NCBI GenBank assembly: GCA_031276985.1
Contig: JAISMA010000067.1
Coordinates: 1 to 11,176 of the forward strand
Direction: 5' to 3'
Length of the DNA: 11,176 nucleotides
From: Helicobacteraceae bacterium
GTDB lineage: Bacteria; Campylobacterota; Campylobacteria; Campylobacterales; SZUA-545
Of this stretch, positions 1-5,524 are shown piece after piece. Under the pieces are notes generated by a model. It did not search any database. It was given only the letters and a program-made list of their open reading frames with translations, and was not told the origin of the DNA. The first letter of the stretch is position 1. Every line of letters begins with the position of its first letter. Made by a program: the position numbers and the translations under genes.

Positions 1-149
1 GTGCCTGTGGCGGGAACGCCGTCGCGCAAAGTTTTGCGGTCTTTGTCGCTGTAAAGCGTTACGCTAAATCCCGCGTTTAGCAATCCTAACGCCGCGCTTG
101 ATCCCGCTATGCCCGCGCCGATTACGGCGGCTTTTTTCTTTTCTGCCAT
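1..149 (-). CDS. FAD/NAD(P)-binding oxidoreductase, N-terminal part (possibly styrene/indole monooxygenase type)
   Basis: The gene starts at 149 on the minus strand and runs off the left edge, so only about 50 residues are visible. After MAEKKKAA comes a dinucleotide-binding beta-alpha-beta fold, VIGAGIAGSSAALGL (GxGxxG, about residues 9-23), then a second strand VTLYSD. That arrangement is typical of FAD-dependent oxidoreductases that bind the ADP part of FAD at their N-terminus. The following stretch, RDGVPATGT, reminds me of StyA-like flavoprotein monooxygenases, but this subfamily call is inference from a short piece. A strong ribosome binding site (AAAGGAG) lies about 7 nt before the ATG, which supports the start. 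The gene begins 16 nt after the stop of the 119-residue ORF upstream, so the two are probably co-transcribed. Substrate and pathway cannot be told from this fragment. Confidence 0.8.
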   Translation of the reverse strand, partial: MAEKKKAAVIGAGIAGSSAALGLLNAGFSVTLYSDKDRKTLRDGVPATG

Positions 150-165
150 GTTTTTGCTCCTTTTT

Positions 166-525
166 TTAGTTTGCCGATAACGGCGCAAGAACGCCCGCGA
201 CAAGCGGATCGTCCGTAGTTTTGAACCCGTCTATGCGCGAATGTTCCGAATGGACAGCCCCGATTGCGCGTTGCGAGGCGAAGGCGCGAGTCGGCGGAAA
301 TAAAACGCCTTTGCTTCGCTTGATCGCCGCGCCGCGTTTTTGTCGCAAACGCCGTTTGCCGCGCCGCTTTGCCTCGTCCGTCTCATTTGCCATAGCCAGC
401 TTTGCCGACACGGCAAAAATAGCCGCCGCGCGCTCGGCGCTAACGCCTACAAATCCGCAAGAAAGCGCTTTGGCGTTCGTTCTTGCGCTATTTGCGCCGA
501 TCGCGACGGCTTGCGTATTGGACAT
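166..525 (-). CDS. Hypothetical protein, 119 aa, in operon with the FAD protein
   Basis: I do not recognise this family. The start is well supported: an AAGGAG ribosome binding site sits about 6 nt before the ATG at 525, and the stop at 166 is 16 nt before the start of the FAD oxidoreductase. The N-terminal half (residues 1-50) is rich in alanine and serine (for example FVGVSAERAAAIFAVSAKLA). A very basic patch follows at about residues 53-72 (KRRGKRRLRQKRG and neighbours), then a mixed tail. There is no signal peptide and no clear membrane helix, and the basic patch could bind nucleic acid. Overlapping ORFs exist on both strands but lack a comparable ribosome binding site. The reading frame could still be a chance ORF inside a long leader of the downstream gene. 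Confidence 0.5.
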   Translation of the reverse strand: MSNTQAVAIGANSARTNAKALSCGFVGVSAERAAAIFAVSAKLAMANETDEAKRRGKRRLRQKRGAAIKRSKGVLFPPTRAFASQRAIGAVHSEHSRIDGFKTTDDPLVAGVLAPLSAN

Positions 526-566
526 CTCCCGCTCCTTTGTCGTTCTTGCGGCGTAACCGCGATATT

Positions 567-592
567 TGTCGTTAAAACGAAATCTAACGACA
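567..592 (-). promoter_or_regulatory. Perfect 8-bp hairpin in the leader of the 525-to-1 operon
   Basis: TGTCGTTA (567-574) and TAACGACA (585-592) form a perfect inverted repeat with a 10-nt loop. On the minus-strand transcript the stem covers the stop codon (586-584) of a 12-codon ORF and lies about 40 nt before the start of the 119-residue gene. A second, weaker 4-bp stem (GCGG/CCGC, 548-560) follows. This arrangement resembles leader-peptide control, but no T-tract terminator is evident, so any regulatory role is inference. Confidence 0.45.
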
Positions 593-622
593 GGCTTGCG
601 ACCGCGTTTTGCCTAGCTTCAT
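584..622 (-). CDS. Possible 12-residue leader peptide
   Basis: A short ORF encoding MKLGKTRSQACR starts at 622 on the minus strand and ends with TAG at 584. It is preceded by one of the best ribosome binding sites in the window, GAGGAGGGG, about 3 nt before the ATG. It lies about 60 nt upstream of the 119-residue gene on the same strand, and its stop codon is buried in a perfect hairpin. It may be a translated leader (uORF) that affects downstream expression, or the remnant of a gene broken by an early stop. The peptide has no run of one amino acid that would name a controlling metabolite. Confidence 0.35.
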   Translation of the reverse strand: MKLGKTRSQACR

Positions 623-699
623 TGCCCCTCCTCACTACATAACTATCTTGATCGAAATACTTAACAATGTGGAATATTACGATTAGTTTTCTTAAACTA

Positions 700-709
700 C
701 GCTTAAGCG
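700..709. promoter_or_regulatory. 10-bp palindrome in the divergent control region
   Basis: CGCTTAAGCG at 700-709 is a perfect palindrome. It overlaps a looser repeat, CTTAA (691-695) and TTAAG (703-707). It lies just upstream of the promoter at 729-757 and could be an operator for either divergent transcript. Support is only its position and symmetry. Confidence 0.25.
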
Positions 710-728
710 AAAGCGCAAAAACGGCATT

Positions 729-757
729 TTGAGCGAAAATTCAAAAAAAGTTATACT
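729..757 (+). promoter_or_regulatory. Sigma-70-type promoter for the 818 gene
   Basis: TTGAGC (729-734) is separated by exactly 17 nt from TATACT (752-757), giving 4/6 and 5/6 matches to the -35 and -10 consensus. The start codon at 818 would follow a 5' untranslated leader of about 55 nt that contains a strong hairpin. This is the best complete promoter in the window. Confidence 0.6.
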
Positions 758-769
758 TTCGGTAATGTT

Positions 770-801
770 GCGCCTTGTTAAGCGGTTGCGTTTAACGGCG
801 C
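770..801 (+). promoter_or_regulatory. Strong 5'-UTR hairpin before the 818 gene
   Basis: GCGCC (770-774) pairs with GGCGC (797-801). Inside it GTTAAGCG (777-784) pairs with CGTTTAAC (789-796) through eight pairs including one G-T, closing on the tetraloop GTTG. The only break is a 2-nt bulge (775-776), so about 13 pairs form. The stem ends about 6 nt before the ribosome binding site (CGGAG, 807-811). No T tract follows, so it is not an obvious terminator. It could stabilise the mRNA or act as a protein or RNA-controlled element; that is inference. Confidence 0.5.
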
Positions 802-817
802 GGAAACGGAGATTGCC

Positions 818-1381
818 ATGAGTTTTGAAGCCTTTGTCGACGCGGAGTTGTCTAGTCCGATCGGCGGTTTTGTCCGCCGCAGCGCGCTGTATAACGGCGA
901 TACGAGTTTTGAAGGATACGAGCCTTGCAGCTTTTTTGCGATCGCTTCGTACAAAAACCGCGCGCCGACGCTGAAGTTGCTACTAGACGACGGATCGCTG
1001 TTTTCTTTTATGCCCGTCGATAGTTTTACGAGCGTTTTGCCGCTGGACGAAACGGCGGCGTTTGACATGGAAGATTTGGCGTATAAAAACTGCCCCGATT
1101 ACGCTTTTGCGTTCTCGTCGCCGAAGTTTTTGCGGGGCAAAATCAACTGCTATTTCGTTCGGCGCGACGTTTGGCTTGAAGCGGAATATATCGCCTCTCT
1201 CGATTGGCATCGCGGCAATCTTATTATGCATATTTGTCATCTGGAAAACGGGCAGATCGCGCTGCTTCCAAGCCATAAAATTAAATTCCACGACGGAGCG
1301 CGGGAGTTTAAGCCCTATCGCAAGATCACAAGCGTTTGGGAAGTCGGCTCAAACGCGTGGGAAAGCGGCTCTAAAGTATAA
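818..1381 (+). CDS. Hypothetical protein, 187 aa
   Basis: I do not recognise this family. The ATG at 818 has a CGGAG ribosome binding site about 6 nt upstream and lies behind a good promoter and a structured leader, so the gene looks real and expressed. The protein begins MSFEAFVDAELSSPIGGFVRR, has no signal peptide or membrane helix, and alternates short hydrophobic and charged stretches, as a mainly beta soluble protein would. Cysteines are at about residues 37, 92, 111 and 140, without a metal-binding spacing. A tail rich in Trp and Ser (VWEVGSNAWESGSKV) closes it. Its stop is 4 nt before the next start, so it probably shares an operon, and possibly a function, with the small membrane protein downstream. 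Confidence 0.7.
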   Translation: MSFEAFVDAELSSPIGGFVRRSALYNGDTSFEGYEPCSFFAIASYKNRAPTLKLLLDDGSLFSFMPVDSFTSVLPLDETAAFDMEDLAYKNCPDYAFAFSSPKFLRGKINCYFVRRDVWLEAEYIASLDWHRGNLIMHICHLENGQIALLPSHKIKFHDGAREFKPYRKITSVWEVGSNAWESGSKV

Positions 1382-1385
1382 AAGC

Positions 1386-1637
1386 GTGAAAGCCAAATAC
1401 ATATTTATTATGCGAATGTTCATCGCGGTGTGCGCGGCGATTTTCCTGATTGGCGCGATCGTTTTTTTATTCGGCGCGGTCGCTTTTATTTGCGCGGCGT
1501 TTGAATTGTCGGAAGTTTTTATTGGCGAAAAAACGTTCGGGTTGATTGTCGCCGTTATAGGCGTAGCGCTGATGTTTTTTGCCTTTGTCGGCATATCAAG
1601 CGCGCTAAAACGAATCAAATTTATAAATCAGTTTTAA
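1386..1637 (+). CDS. Small two-helix membrane protein, 83 aa
   Basis: This ORF most likely starts with GTG at 1386, 4 nt after the previous stop, which would suit translational coupling; the ribosome binding site is poor. In-frame ATG codons at 1410 and 1416 are alternatives, but they would shorten the N-terminus and have no better site. Two strongly hydrophobic stretches, about residues 11-38 (MFIAVCAAIFLIGAIV onward) and 50-72 (FGLIVAVIGVALMFFAFVG), predict two inner-membrane helices. A short loop (ELSEVFIGEKT) joins them and the tail is basic (KRIKFINQF). The family is unknown. The basic ends suggest that both termini face the cytoplasm. A terminator-like hairpin follows at once. Confidence 0.6.
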   Translation: MKAKYIFIMRMFIAVCAAIFLIGAIVFLFGAVAFICAAFELSEVFIGEKTFGLIVAVIGVALMFFAFVGISSALKRIKFINQF

Positions 1638-1643
1638 GCGCCG

Positions 1644-1670
1644 CCGCGAAAGTTTTTGCGCGGATTTTCT
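1644..1670 (+). terminator. Terminator-like hairpin between convergent genes
   Basis: CCGCG (1644-1648) pairs with CGCGG (1659-1663), and the stem can extend through AAA/TTT with a one-base bulge. ATTTTCTT follows on the plus strand. It ends transcription from the small membrane-protein gene and lies just beyond the stop of the convergent thiD2-like gene. The T tract is modest, and there is none on the minus side. Confidence 0.5.
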
Positions 1671-2062
1671 TAACGATTTTCGCAAAGCGCCAAAACGACC
1701 GTTTTTTCCAGCGTATACAATTCGTAACGGATATTTTTATATGTTTCCGCTTCGGCGGGCGCGAAAATTTTTAACGTCTCTTCCAAAACCCTAGCGGCTT
1801 CTTGAGCGCGTTTGAAATTGGCGATCGCTACGCCTTTTAGATCGCCGCGATCGCTCTCGCTTTTGACGCTTGGGCGCAAAACGTCGTTTTCGCTGTCGCG
1901 TTTTGCGAGCAACGTTTCAATCGGCGCGATTCTAGCCGACGATCGCAGATTTTTTAACCGCCGCGCCAGATCGCCGTTTTTCAAAACGAAGCGGCATATA
2001 TCCTCGACGACGCGAACGCCCTCTCGCAAACGATTTAGATTCGCGTCGATCATCGCCGACAT
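1670..2062 (-). CDS. ThiD2-type thiamin-pathway protein (HMP-phosphate kinase family), 130 aa
   Basis: The protein has the two signatures of the ThiD2 domain as I know it: DANLNRLREGVRVVEDICRF near the N-terminus (about residues 6-25) and ANFKRAQEAARVLEETLKIF in the second half. RDSENDV lies between them. In many bacteria this domain is fused to the N-terminus of ThiE (thiamin-phosphate synthase). It has been shown to phosphorylate hydroxymethylpyrimidine phosphate to the pyrophosphate, replacing classical ThiD. Here it stands alone, and database entries often call such proteins thiamine-phosphate pyrophosphorylase. I chose the ATG at 2062 because GGAAG lies just upstream and the family motif starts a few residues later. 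An open frame extends to 2149, but that would overlap the ung start. The gene diverges from ung with about 71 nt between the starts. Confidence 0.75.
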   Translation of the reverse strand: MSAMIDANLNRLREGVRVVEDICRFVLKNGDLARRLKNLRSSARIAPIETLLAKRDSENDVLRPSVKSESDRGDLKGVAIANFKRAQEAARVLEETLKIFAPAEAETYKNIRYELYTLEKTVVLALCENR

Positions 2063-2133
2063 AGCTTCCAAATGCGACCTTATTAAACGTTTTGCGCTAC
2101 TATAGCCAAAATCGTAAAAATCGCGGGGGACAA

Positions 2134-2796
2134 ATGGCGCTTGAAACAAGCTGGTTTAATCAAATCGGGAGCGAATTTGAAAAGCCGTATATGGCTACGT
2201 TGCGCGAGTTTTTGGTTGTGGAGAAGCGGAGCAAAACGATCTATCCGCGACCTTCGGAGTGGTTCAAGGCGTTTGAGCTGACGCCGTTTGAAAGCGTAAA
2301 GGCGGTGATTTTGGGGCAAGATCCTTACCACGGCGCAAATCAAGCGCACGGGCTCGCGTTTTCGGTGCAACAGGGCGTTGCGATTCCGCCAAGTTTGATA
2401 AATATCTACCAAGAACTAAACGACGATTTGGGACTGCCGCCGCCAAATCACGGCAATTTAACGGCGTGGGCGCGAAACGGCGTTTTGCTGCTTAACGCGA
2501 CGCTCACCGTCGAGGCAAATCGCGCGGGATCGCACCAAACGAAAGGCTGGGAGAGCTTTACCGACGCGGCGATCGCGGCGCTAAGCCAATATCGCCAAAA
2601 CCTTGTTTTTATGCTTTGGGGAAGCTACGCCGCCAAAAAACGGGCGCTAATCGACGAACAAAAGCATTTGATTTTGACCGCGCCGCACCCTTCGCCGCTT
2701 TCGGCGTATCGCGGCTTTTTCGGTTGCAAGCACTTTTCGCGGGCAAACAGCTATCTGGTTGAGCGCGGGATCGCGCCGATCGATTGGCGCTTATAA
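2134..2796 (+). CDS. ung: Uracil-DNA glycosylase, family 1
   Basis: Ung removes uracil from DNA by cleaving its N-glycosidic bond, the first step of base excision repair after cytosine deamination or dUMP incorporation. All family-1 landmarks are present in the 220-residue product. The water-activating loop GQDPYHG has catalytic Asp63. The uracil-pocket region NGVLLLNATLTVEANRAGSH contains the conserved Asn. VFMLWGSYA follows, and the DNA-intercalating loop HPSPLSAYRGFFGCKHFSRAN has His185. Length and motif order match the family. The ATG at 2134 is preferred over an upstream in-frame ATG at 2092 because GGGGGA lies just before it and the protein then begins in the usual way (ALETSWFNQI). The gene diverges from the thiD2-like gene and converges on recO. 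It looks complete and functional. Confidence 0.96.
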   Translation: MALETSWFNQIGSEFEKPYMATLREFLVVEKRSKTIYPRPSEWFKAFELTPFESVKAVILGQDPYHGANQAHGLAFSVQQGVAIPPSLINIYQELNDDLGLPPPNHGNLTAWARNGVLLLNATLTVEANRAGSHQTKGWESFTDAAIAALSQYRQNLVFMLWGSYAAKKRALIDEQKHLILTAPHPSPLSAYRGFFGCKHFSRANSYLVERGIAPIDWRL

Positions 2797-2920
2797 TCCC
2801 CGCGCAAACGAAATCTTAAAGCGCTTGAATTACGCCGCTAAATACGCCGATCGTAATTCTTGCGACAAAGCGCGGCTGCCGAAGTAAGCAAGCGCTGCGC
2901 GGGTATGGCGGGGAATATAT

Positions 2921-2968
2921 CTGATCGCGCAAATCGGAGTGGCGGCGAGAGCGTCGAGGCGCGATCAG
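2921..2968. repeat. Perfect 10-bp inverted repeat at the 3' end of recO
   Basis: CTGATCGCGC (2921-2930) and GCGCGATCAG (2959-2968) are exact inverted copies with a 28-nt loop. The right arm contains the recO stop codon (2967-2965). No T tract follows on either strand, so it is not a textbook terminator, but it could mark the transcript ends of the convergent ung and recO genes. The remainder of the ung-recO gap (2797-2920) shows no credible gene. Confidence 0.45.
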
Positions 2969-3582
2969 AGTCCTTCTTCCACGATTCGCCAAAGCCTATC
3001 GATCTCTTTGTCGTCAAACAAAATCGTTTCTTTCGTCTCAAACAGGCGAATTAACGCCTCGCGATCGAAGCCCTCTTTGTATACGCATTCGCCGTGCGCG
3101 GGCGTCAAACAGTGAGTTAGCGCCACCAGCGAATCCTCTATGCGCCGCTCGCAAATTAGACATTTCAGATCGCTATGAAGCCGCCCCTCGCGTTCCCATA
3201 ACTCGCACGCGGCTTCAATCAAAACCCGCTTGGGATTTTGCGCGCTAAGTTTCAACGCGGCGCGCTCCAAAAGCGAAAAATAAAAATCGTCAATCTCGTC
3301 CGCGCCGCTTAAATGCCGATAAAGTAGTCGCGCAAAAATCTGCCAATATCTCACTTTGCTCAGCGCGAAAATCCAATCGAATCCAAGATGCGAGACGCTT
3401 CTTAAACGCGGCATAAAGAACGGATCGCTCTCGTACGCAAAGTCGATTTTGTATCCAAGTTGCAACGGGCTGTGCCTCGCGCCGTAAAAGCGATAGAGCG
3501 AAAAAAGCCGATCGGCGCAAAGAATCGATACGATCAAATCTTCGTCGCGATTTTTCTTGAGATTCAAAATATATCCGCGCAT
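2965..3582 (-). CDS. recO: Recombination mediator protein RecO (short Campylobacterota type)
   Basis: RecO helps load RecA onto SSB-coated single-stranded DNA and anneals strands in the RecF(O)R pathway of recombinational repair. The 205-residue product begins MRGYILNLKKNRDEDLIV and contains SLYRFYGARHSPLQLGYKIDF, the N-terminal OB-fold region. HLGFDWIFAL and a helical middle part follow. This matches the short RecO of Helicobacter and Campylobacter relatives rather than the longer RecO of gamma-proteobacteria; that comparison is from memory. Four cysteines, C141 and C144 (CLIC) with C158 and C166, could form a zinc site as in some RecO proteins. The start at 3582 lies 23 nt downstream of a perfect TATAAT on the minus strand. 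The gene is complete, converges on ung and is separated from gltB by an accessory segment. Confidence 0.88.
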   Translation of the reverse strand: MRGYILNLKKNRDEDLIVSILCADRLFSLYRFYGARHSPLQLGYKIDFAYESDPFFMPRLRSVSHLGFDWIFALSKVRYWQIFARLLYRHLSGADEIDDFYFSLLERAALKLSAQNPKRVLIEAACELWEREGRLHSDLKCLICERRIEDSLVALTHCLTPAHGECVYKEGFDREALIRLFETKETILFDDKEIDRLWRIVEEGL

Positions 3583-3638
3583 AGCGTCGTAATCCGTTTT
3601 AGAGTATTATATTCGCTCCTTGATGAATTTAATCGATT
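3581..3638. repeat. Direct repeat copy 1 (recO promoter block)
   Basis: This 58-bp block, starting ATAGCGTCGTAATCCGTTTT and ending AATTTAATCGATT, recurs at 5721-5779 in the same orientation. The copies differ by three substitutions and one indel, so 55 of 59 aligned positions are identical. Copy 1 abuts the recO start codon and holds that gene's promoter. The repeats bound about 2.1 kb of low-coding sequence. Confidence 0.85.
3606..3611 (-). promoter_or_regulatory. -10 element of recO
   Basis: Read on the minus strand, 3611-3606 is a perfect TATAAT, 23 nt before the recO ATG. No convincing -35 box is seen 16-18 nt further upstream, which is usual for promoters in Campylobacterota. The same hexamer is kept in repeat copy 2 (5751-5746), where no minus-strand gene follows. 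Confidence 0.5.
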
Positions 3639-3991
3639 AACCCGCGATCGCCGCGTGAAAGTTGAAGTGGAAGCGCAACGCAAGCGGCGTAATCGTTGAG
3701 ATTGTAAAATGCGCGCGTTCGATCATAAACTGCATCAAAAGGGAAACGAAATGAGTTACGAGTGCGTTAGAAGCGAGCGAATACCCGTTGTCTGCGCCGA
3801 CATTCTTCAACGCAAATTCAAATTCGGCAAACACTTTTGCTTGTTAGATAAGCGAGACGACGAGATCGCCGGTTCAATCGGAAATATAAATGCCGCGCTT
3901 TTCAATTTAGGCGCGATCGGCGGCGCTGGAGCTTGCGCTTTCAATGGGAACAAATAACCAATCGTCAAATCAGGCTTATTAAGGTCGTCGA
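3639..3991. other. Left part of the segment between the direct repeats: poorly coding
   Basis: This 350-bp stretch follows repeat copy 1. It contains one weak ORF candidate (3751-3957, listed separately) and overlapping open frames on both strands that look like chance readings. I see no transposase, integrase, tRNA or terminator. A GCGATCGC octamer lies at 3644-3651. It may be a remnant of a larger gene that can no longer be recognised. Confidence 0.4.
3751..3957 (+). CDS. Doubtful small ORF, 68 aa
   Basis: An ATG at 3751 follows AAAAGGGAAA, a fair ribosome binding site 6 nt upstream, and gives a 68-residue product starting MSYECVRSERIPVV. A 14-codon extension to an ATG at 3709 is possible. 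The C-terminal part is rich in Gly and Ala (NLGAIGGAGACAFNGN). No family is recognised, there is no signal peptide, and the opposite strand is also partly open. It is as likely to be a chance ORF or gene remnant as a real gene. The ribosome binding site is the only positive evidence. Confidence 0.25.
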   Translation: MSYECVRSERIPVVCADILQRKFKFGKHFCLLDKRDDEIAGSIGNINAALFNLGAIGGAGACAFNGNK

Positions 3992-4601
3992 TTGAAAAAA
4001 AAATTTACTTCTTTTATATTTGTTCTTCTTGGCGGTTTTTGCGTTTGGCGACGACGAACAAATAAAACGTTTTATCGCCGATGAGGAAAACCTCACGGGC
4101 GTTGCGCTTTGGGAAGATAATGCGGCGATTGAAAAAAGATTTGACGTTAAATTCAAACGCTATTGCGATCCAGCTAAAGACGGCGATTGCGATCATCATA
4201 AATCATTAGAAGCCTGCGTAGAAGCTGAAGGATATTATGTCATTTTTAATAGTCCGTTTCAAGCCAATTTTGAAACCGCCGACGGCGTTTCATTTCAAGC
4301 GTGGAAGCCCGCAATGCCCTGCGTAAAGAAACAAATTAGAGACATGCAAACAACCATGATCGGCAAATCCAAAAGAGAAATTATAGCGCTATTCGAAAAA
4401 CCTAATGAACATATAAATAATTCTAATCTTATACATTCTTACATTTCAAACTATTGGGACGAATGGAACGAACGATATAAAATCAATATAACGAGATGGG
4501 ACGCCGTTAGTTTTATGTTCAAGAACGATCGCGTTGTCGCCTATGATATATTTAAGGGCGGAGAGCCTAGTCCAGACTCATACATAAAAAAGGATAAATA
4601 G
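3992..4601 (+). CDS. Secreted hypothetical protein with an A9 tract splitting start and body frames
   Basis: The body of this gene (4020-4601) is one clean frame with no close start of its own: TTG at 4020 lacks a ribosome binding site and leaves a stunted signal peptide. Upstream, TTG at 3992 has TAAGG about 7 nt before it but is one base out of frame. The nine adenines (3995-4003) lie between them. With eight adenines the product would begin MKKNLLLLYLFFLAVFAFG, a near-perfect Sec signal peptide cut at VFA, followed by GDDEQIKRF. The mature part, about 180 residues, has four cysteines (in YCDPAKDGDCDHH, EACVEAEG and MPCVKK). It also has a C-terminal stretch, IGKSKREIIALFEKPNE, resembling BamE/SmpA-like periplasmic domains; that is weak inference. 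Function is unknown. It lies upstream of a Sel1-like pseudogene whose start overlaps its stop. Confidence 0.6.
3995..4003 (+). repeat. A9 homopolymer tract, possible slippage site
   Basis: Nine adenines directly follow the TTG at 3992. As read, translation from that TTG gives a 30-residue dead-end product (MKKKFTSFIFVLLGG onward). Loss of one A, or gain of two, joins it to the open frame of the secreted protein. Such tracts cause phase variation in Campylobacterota, but a sequencing or assembly error of one base would look the same. Confidence 0.55.
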
Positions 4602-5499
4602 CGTTTGCAAGAGTAATTTTAATCGCCGTTACGGTTTTTAATCTGCGCGCTTTCGCGATCGAAGCCAATCTATTAAACGAGCCAAACAATGACGGAAAAC
4701 GGCTAAACGGCTAGAGCATTTCAAGAAAGCTATATGGTATTATTTCCGTCCGTTTCTTTGGCGAATGCAGGTATTAAGTACTTAGCGCGATAATGCGATA
4801 ATAACAATAGCGGCGCTTGTCAGGACATGGCGATAATATATAGACGCGGTAGGGGAGTAGAGGCAAGCGCGCAAAAATACTTAGAATACTATACGAAAGC
4901 CCGCGATATTGACGTTTCATATTGTGATTATGTATTTGAAAATCTTGAAACTTGCTCTAAAGTAGCTTACGCGTACGAGATCGGCGAAGGAGTTAAACCT
5001 GATCTAAAGATTGCCGTCGACTATTACAATAAAGCCTGCAAAGAGGATTATTACGGCTGGATGCGCGAACGCGCAAAGATCGTACAAGCCGTATATAAAA
5101 CAAACGAAACAAACATAACCAAAGCATTGGAAAAAAACTGCGAAGTTAATAACGACGGCTTTAGTTGCGAAACGCTTGGAAATTGGTATACCGCCGCTTG
5201 AGTTTGGCGATCTTTACGGCGATATTGACGGCGGCATAAAAAATGTAGAACAAGGCGAAATCGCTCCCATCGAGATTCCAAAAGCGATCAAGTATCATTC
5301 AAAAGCCTGCGAGCTTAAATACGACTCCCTAAGTTGTTACCCCTTGAACGAACTAAAAAATCGCCAAGCAAGCGATCGCAATTCCTCTCGATCCGACGCT
5401 AGCGCAACCATTAAACGCAAATTGAAAGCAAAACCAAACGCGACAAGCTTAAATCAAAGAAAACGCAAACGCGATCGACGACAATTCAAACGCGCCTAA
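4598..5499 (+). pseudogene. Degraded secreted Sel1-repeat (Hcp-like) protein gene
   Basis: Pieces in different frames add up to a cysteine-rich Sel1-repeat protein like the Helicobacter Hcp family. The 5' end reads AFARVILIAVTVFNLRAFA (signal peptide) but starts with ATA at 4598-4600, placed after AAGGA and overlapping the previous TAG where an ATG would be expected. A stop follows after about 37 codons. From about 4794 another frame carries typical repeats: CDNNNSGACQDMAIIYRRG, then YCDYVFENLETCSKVAYAYE with GEGVKPDLKIAVDYYNKAC, then CEVNNDGFSCETLGNWY. An in-frame TAA at 4791 precedes it. After the stop near 5199 the repeat continues one frame over (FGDLYGDIDGG, IPKAIKYHSKACELKYDSLSC), ending in a basic, low-complexity tail at 5499. 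Sel1/Hcp proteins are solenoids for protein-protein contacts, often exported. The start loss, stops and frameshifts mean no full product is made, though the 4827-5201 stretch is open. Confidence 0.7.
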
Positions 5500-5524
5500 A
5501 CGATCGCGTATGATAGCTACTCTT

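Noticed and set aside
221..556. Plus-strand ORF opposite the 119-residue gene
   Set aside because: No ribosome binding site and no neighbours in the same direction; the minus-strand frame has a strong site and a tight link to the next gene.
1062..1385. Upstream extension of the small membrane-protein frame
   Set aside because: The frame is open by chance through the 818-1381 gene; the hydrophobic protein itself begins near the GTG at 1386.
2092..2133. 14-codon N-terminal extension of Ung
   Set aside because: The added residues are polar and not typical of the family, and GGGGGA just before 2134 supports the later ATG.
3637..3834. Minus-strand ORF of 65 codons after repeat copy 1
   Set aside because: No convincing start signal or family resemblance; it overlaps the doubtful plus-strand ORF and the repeat edge.
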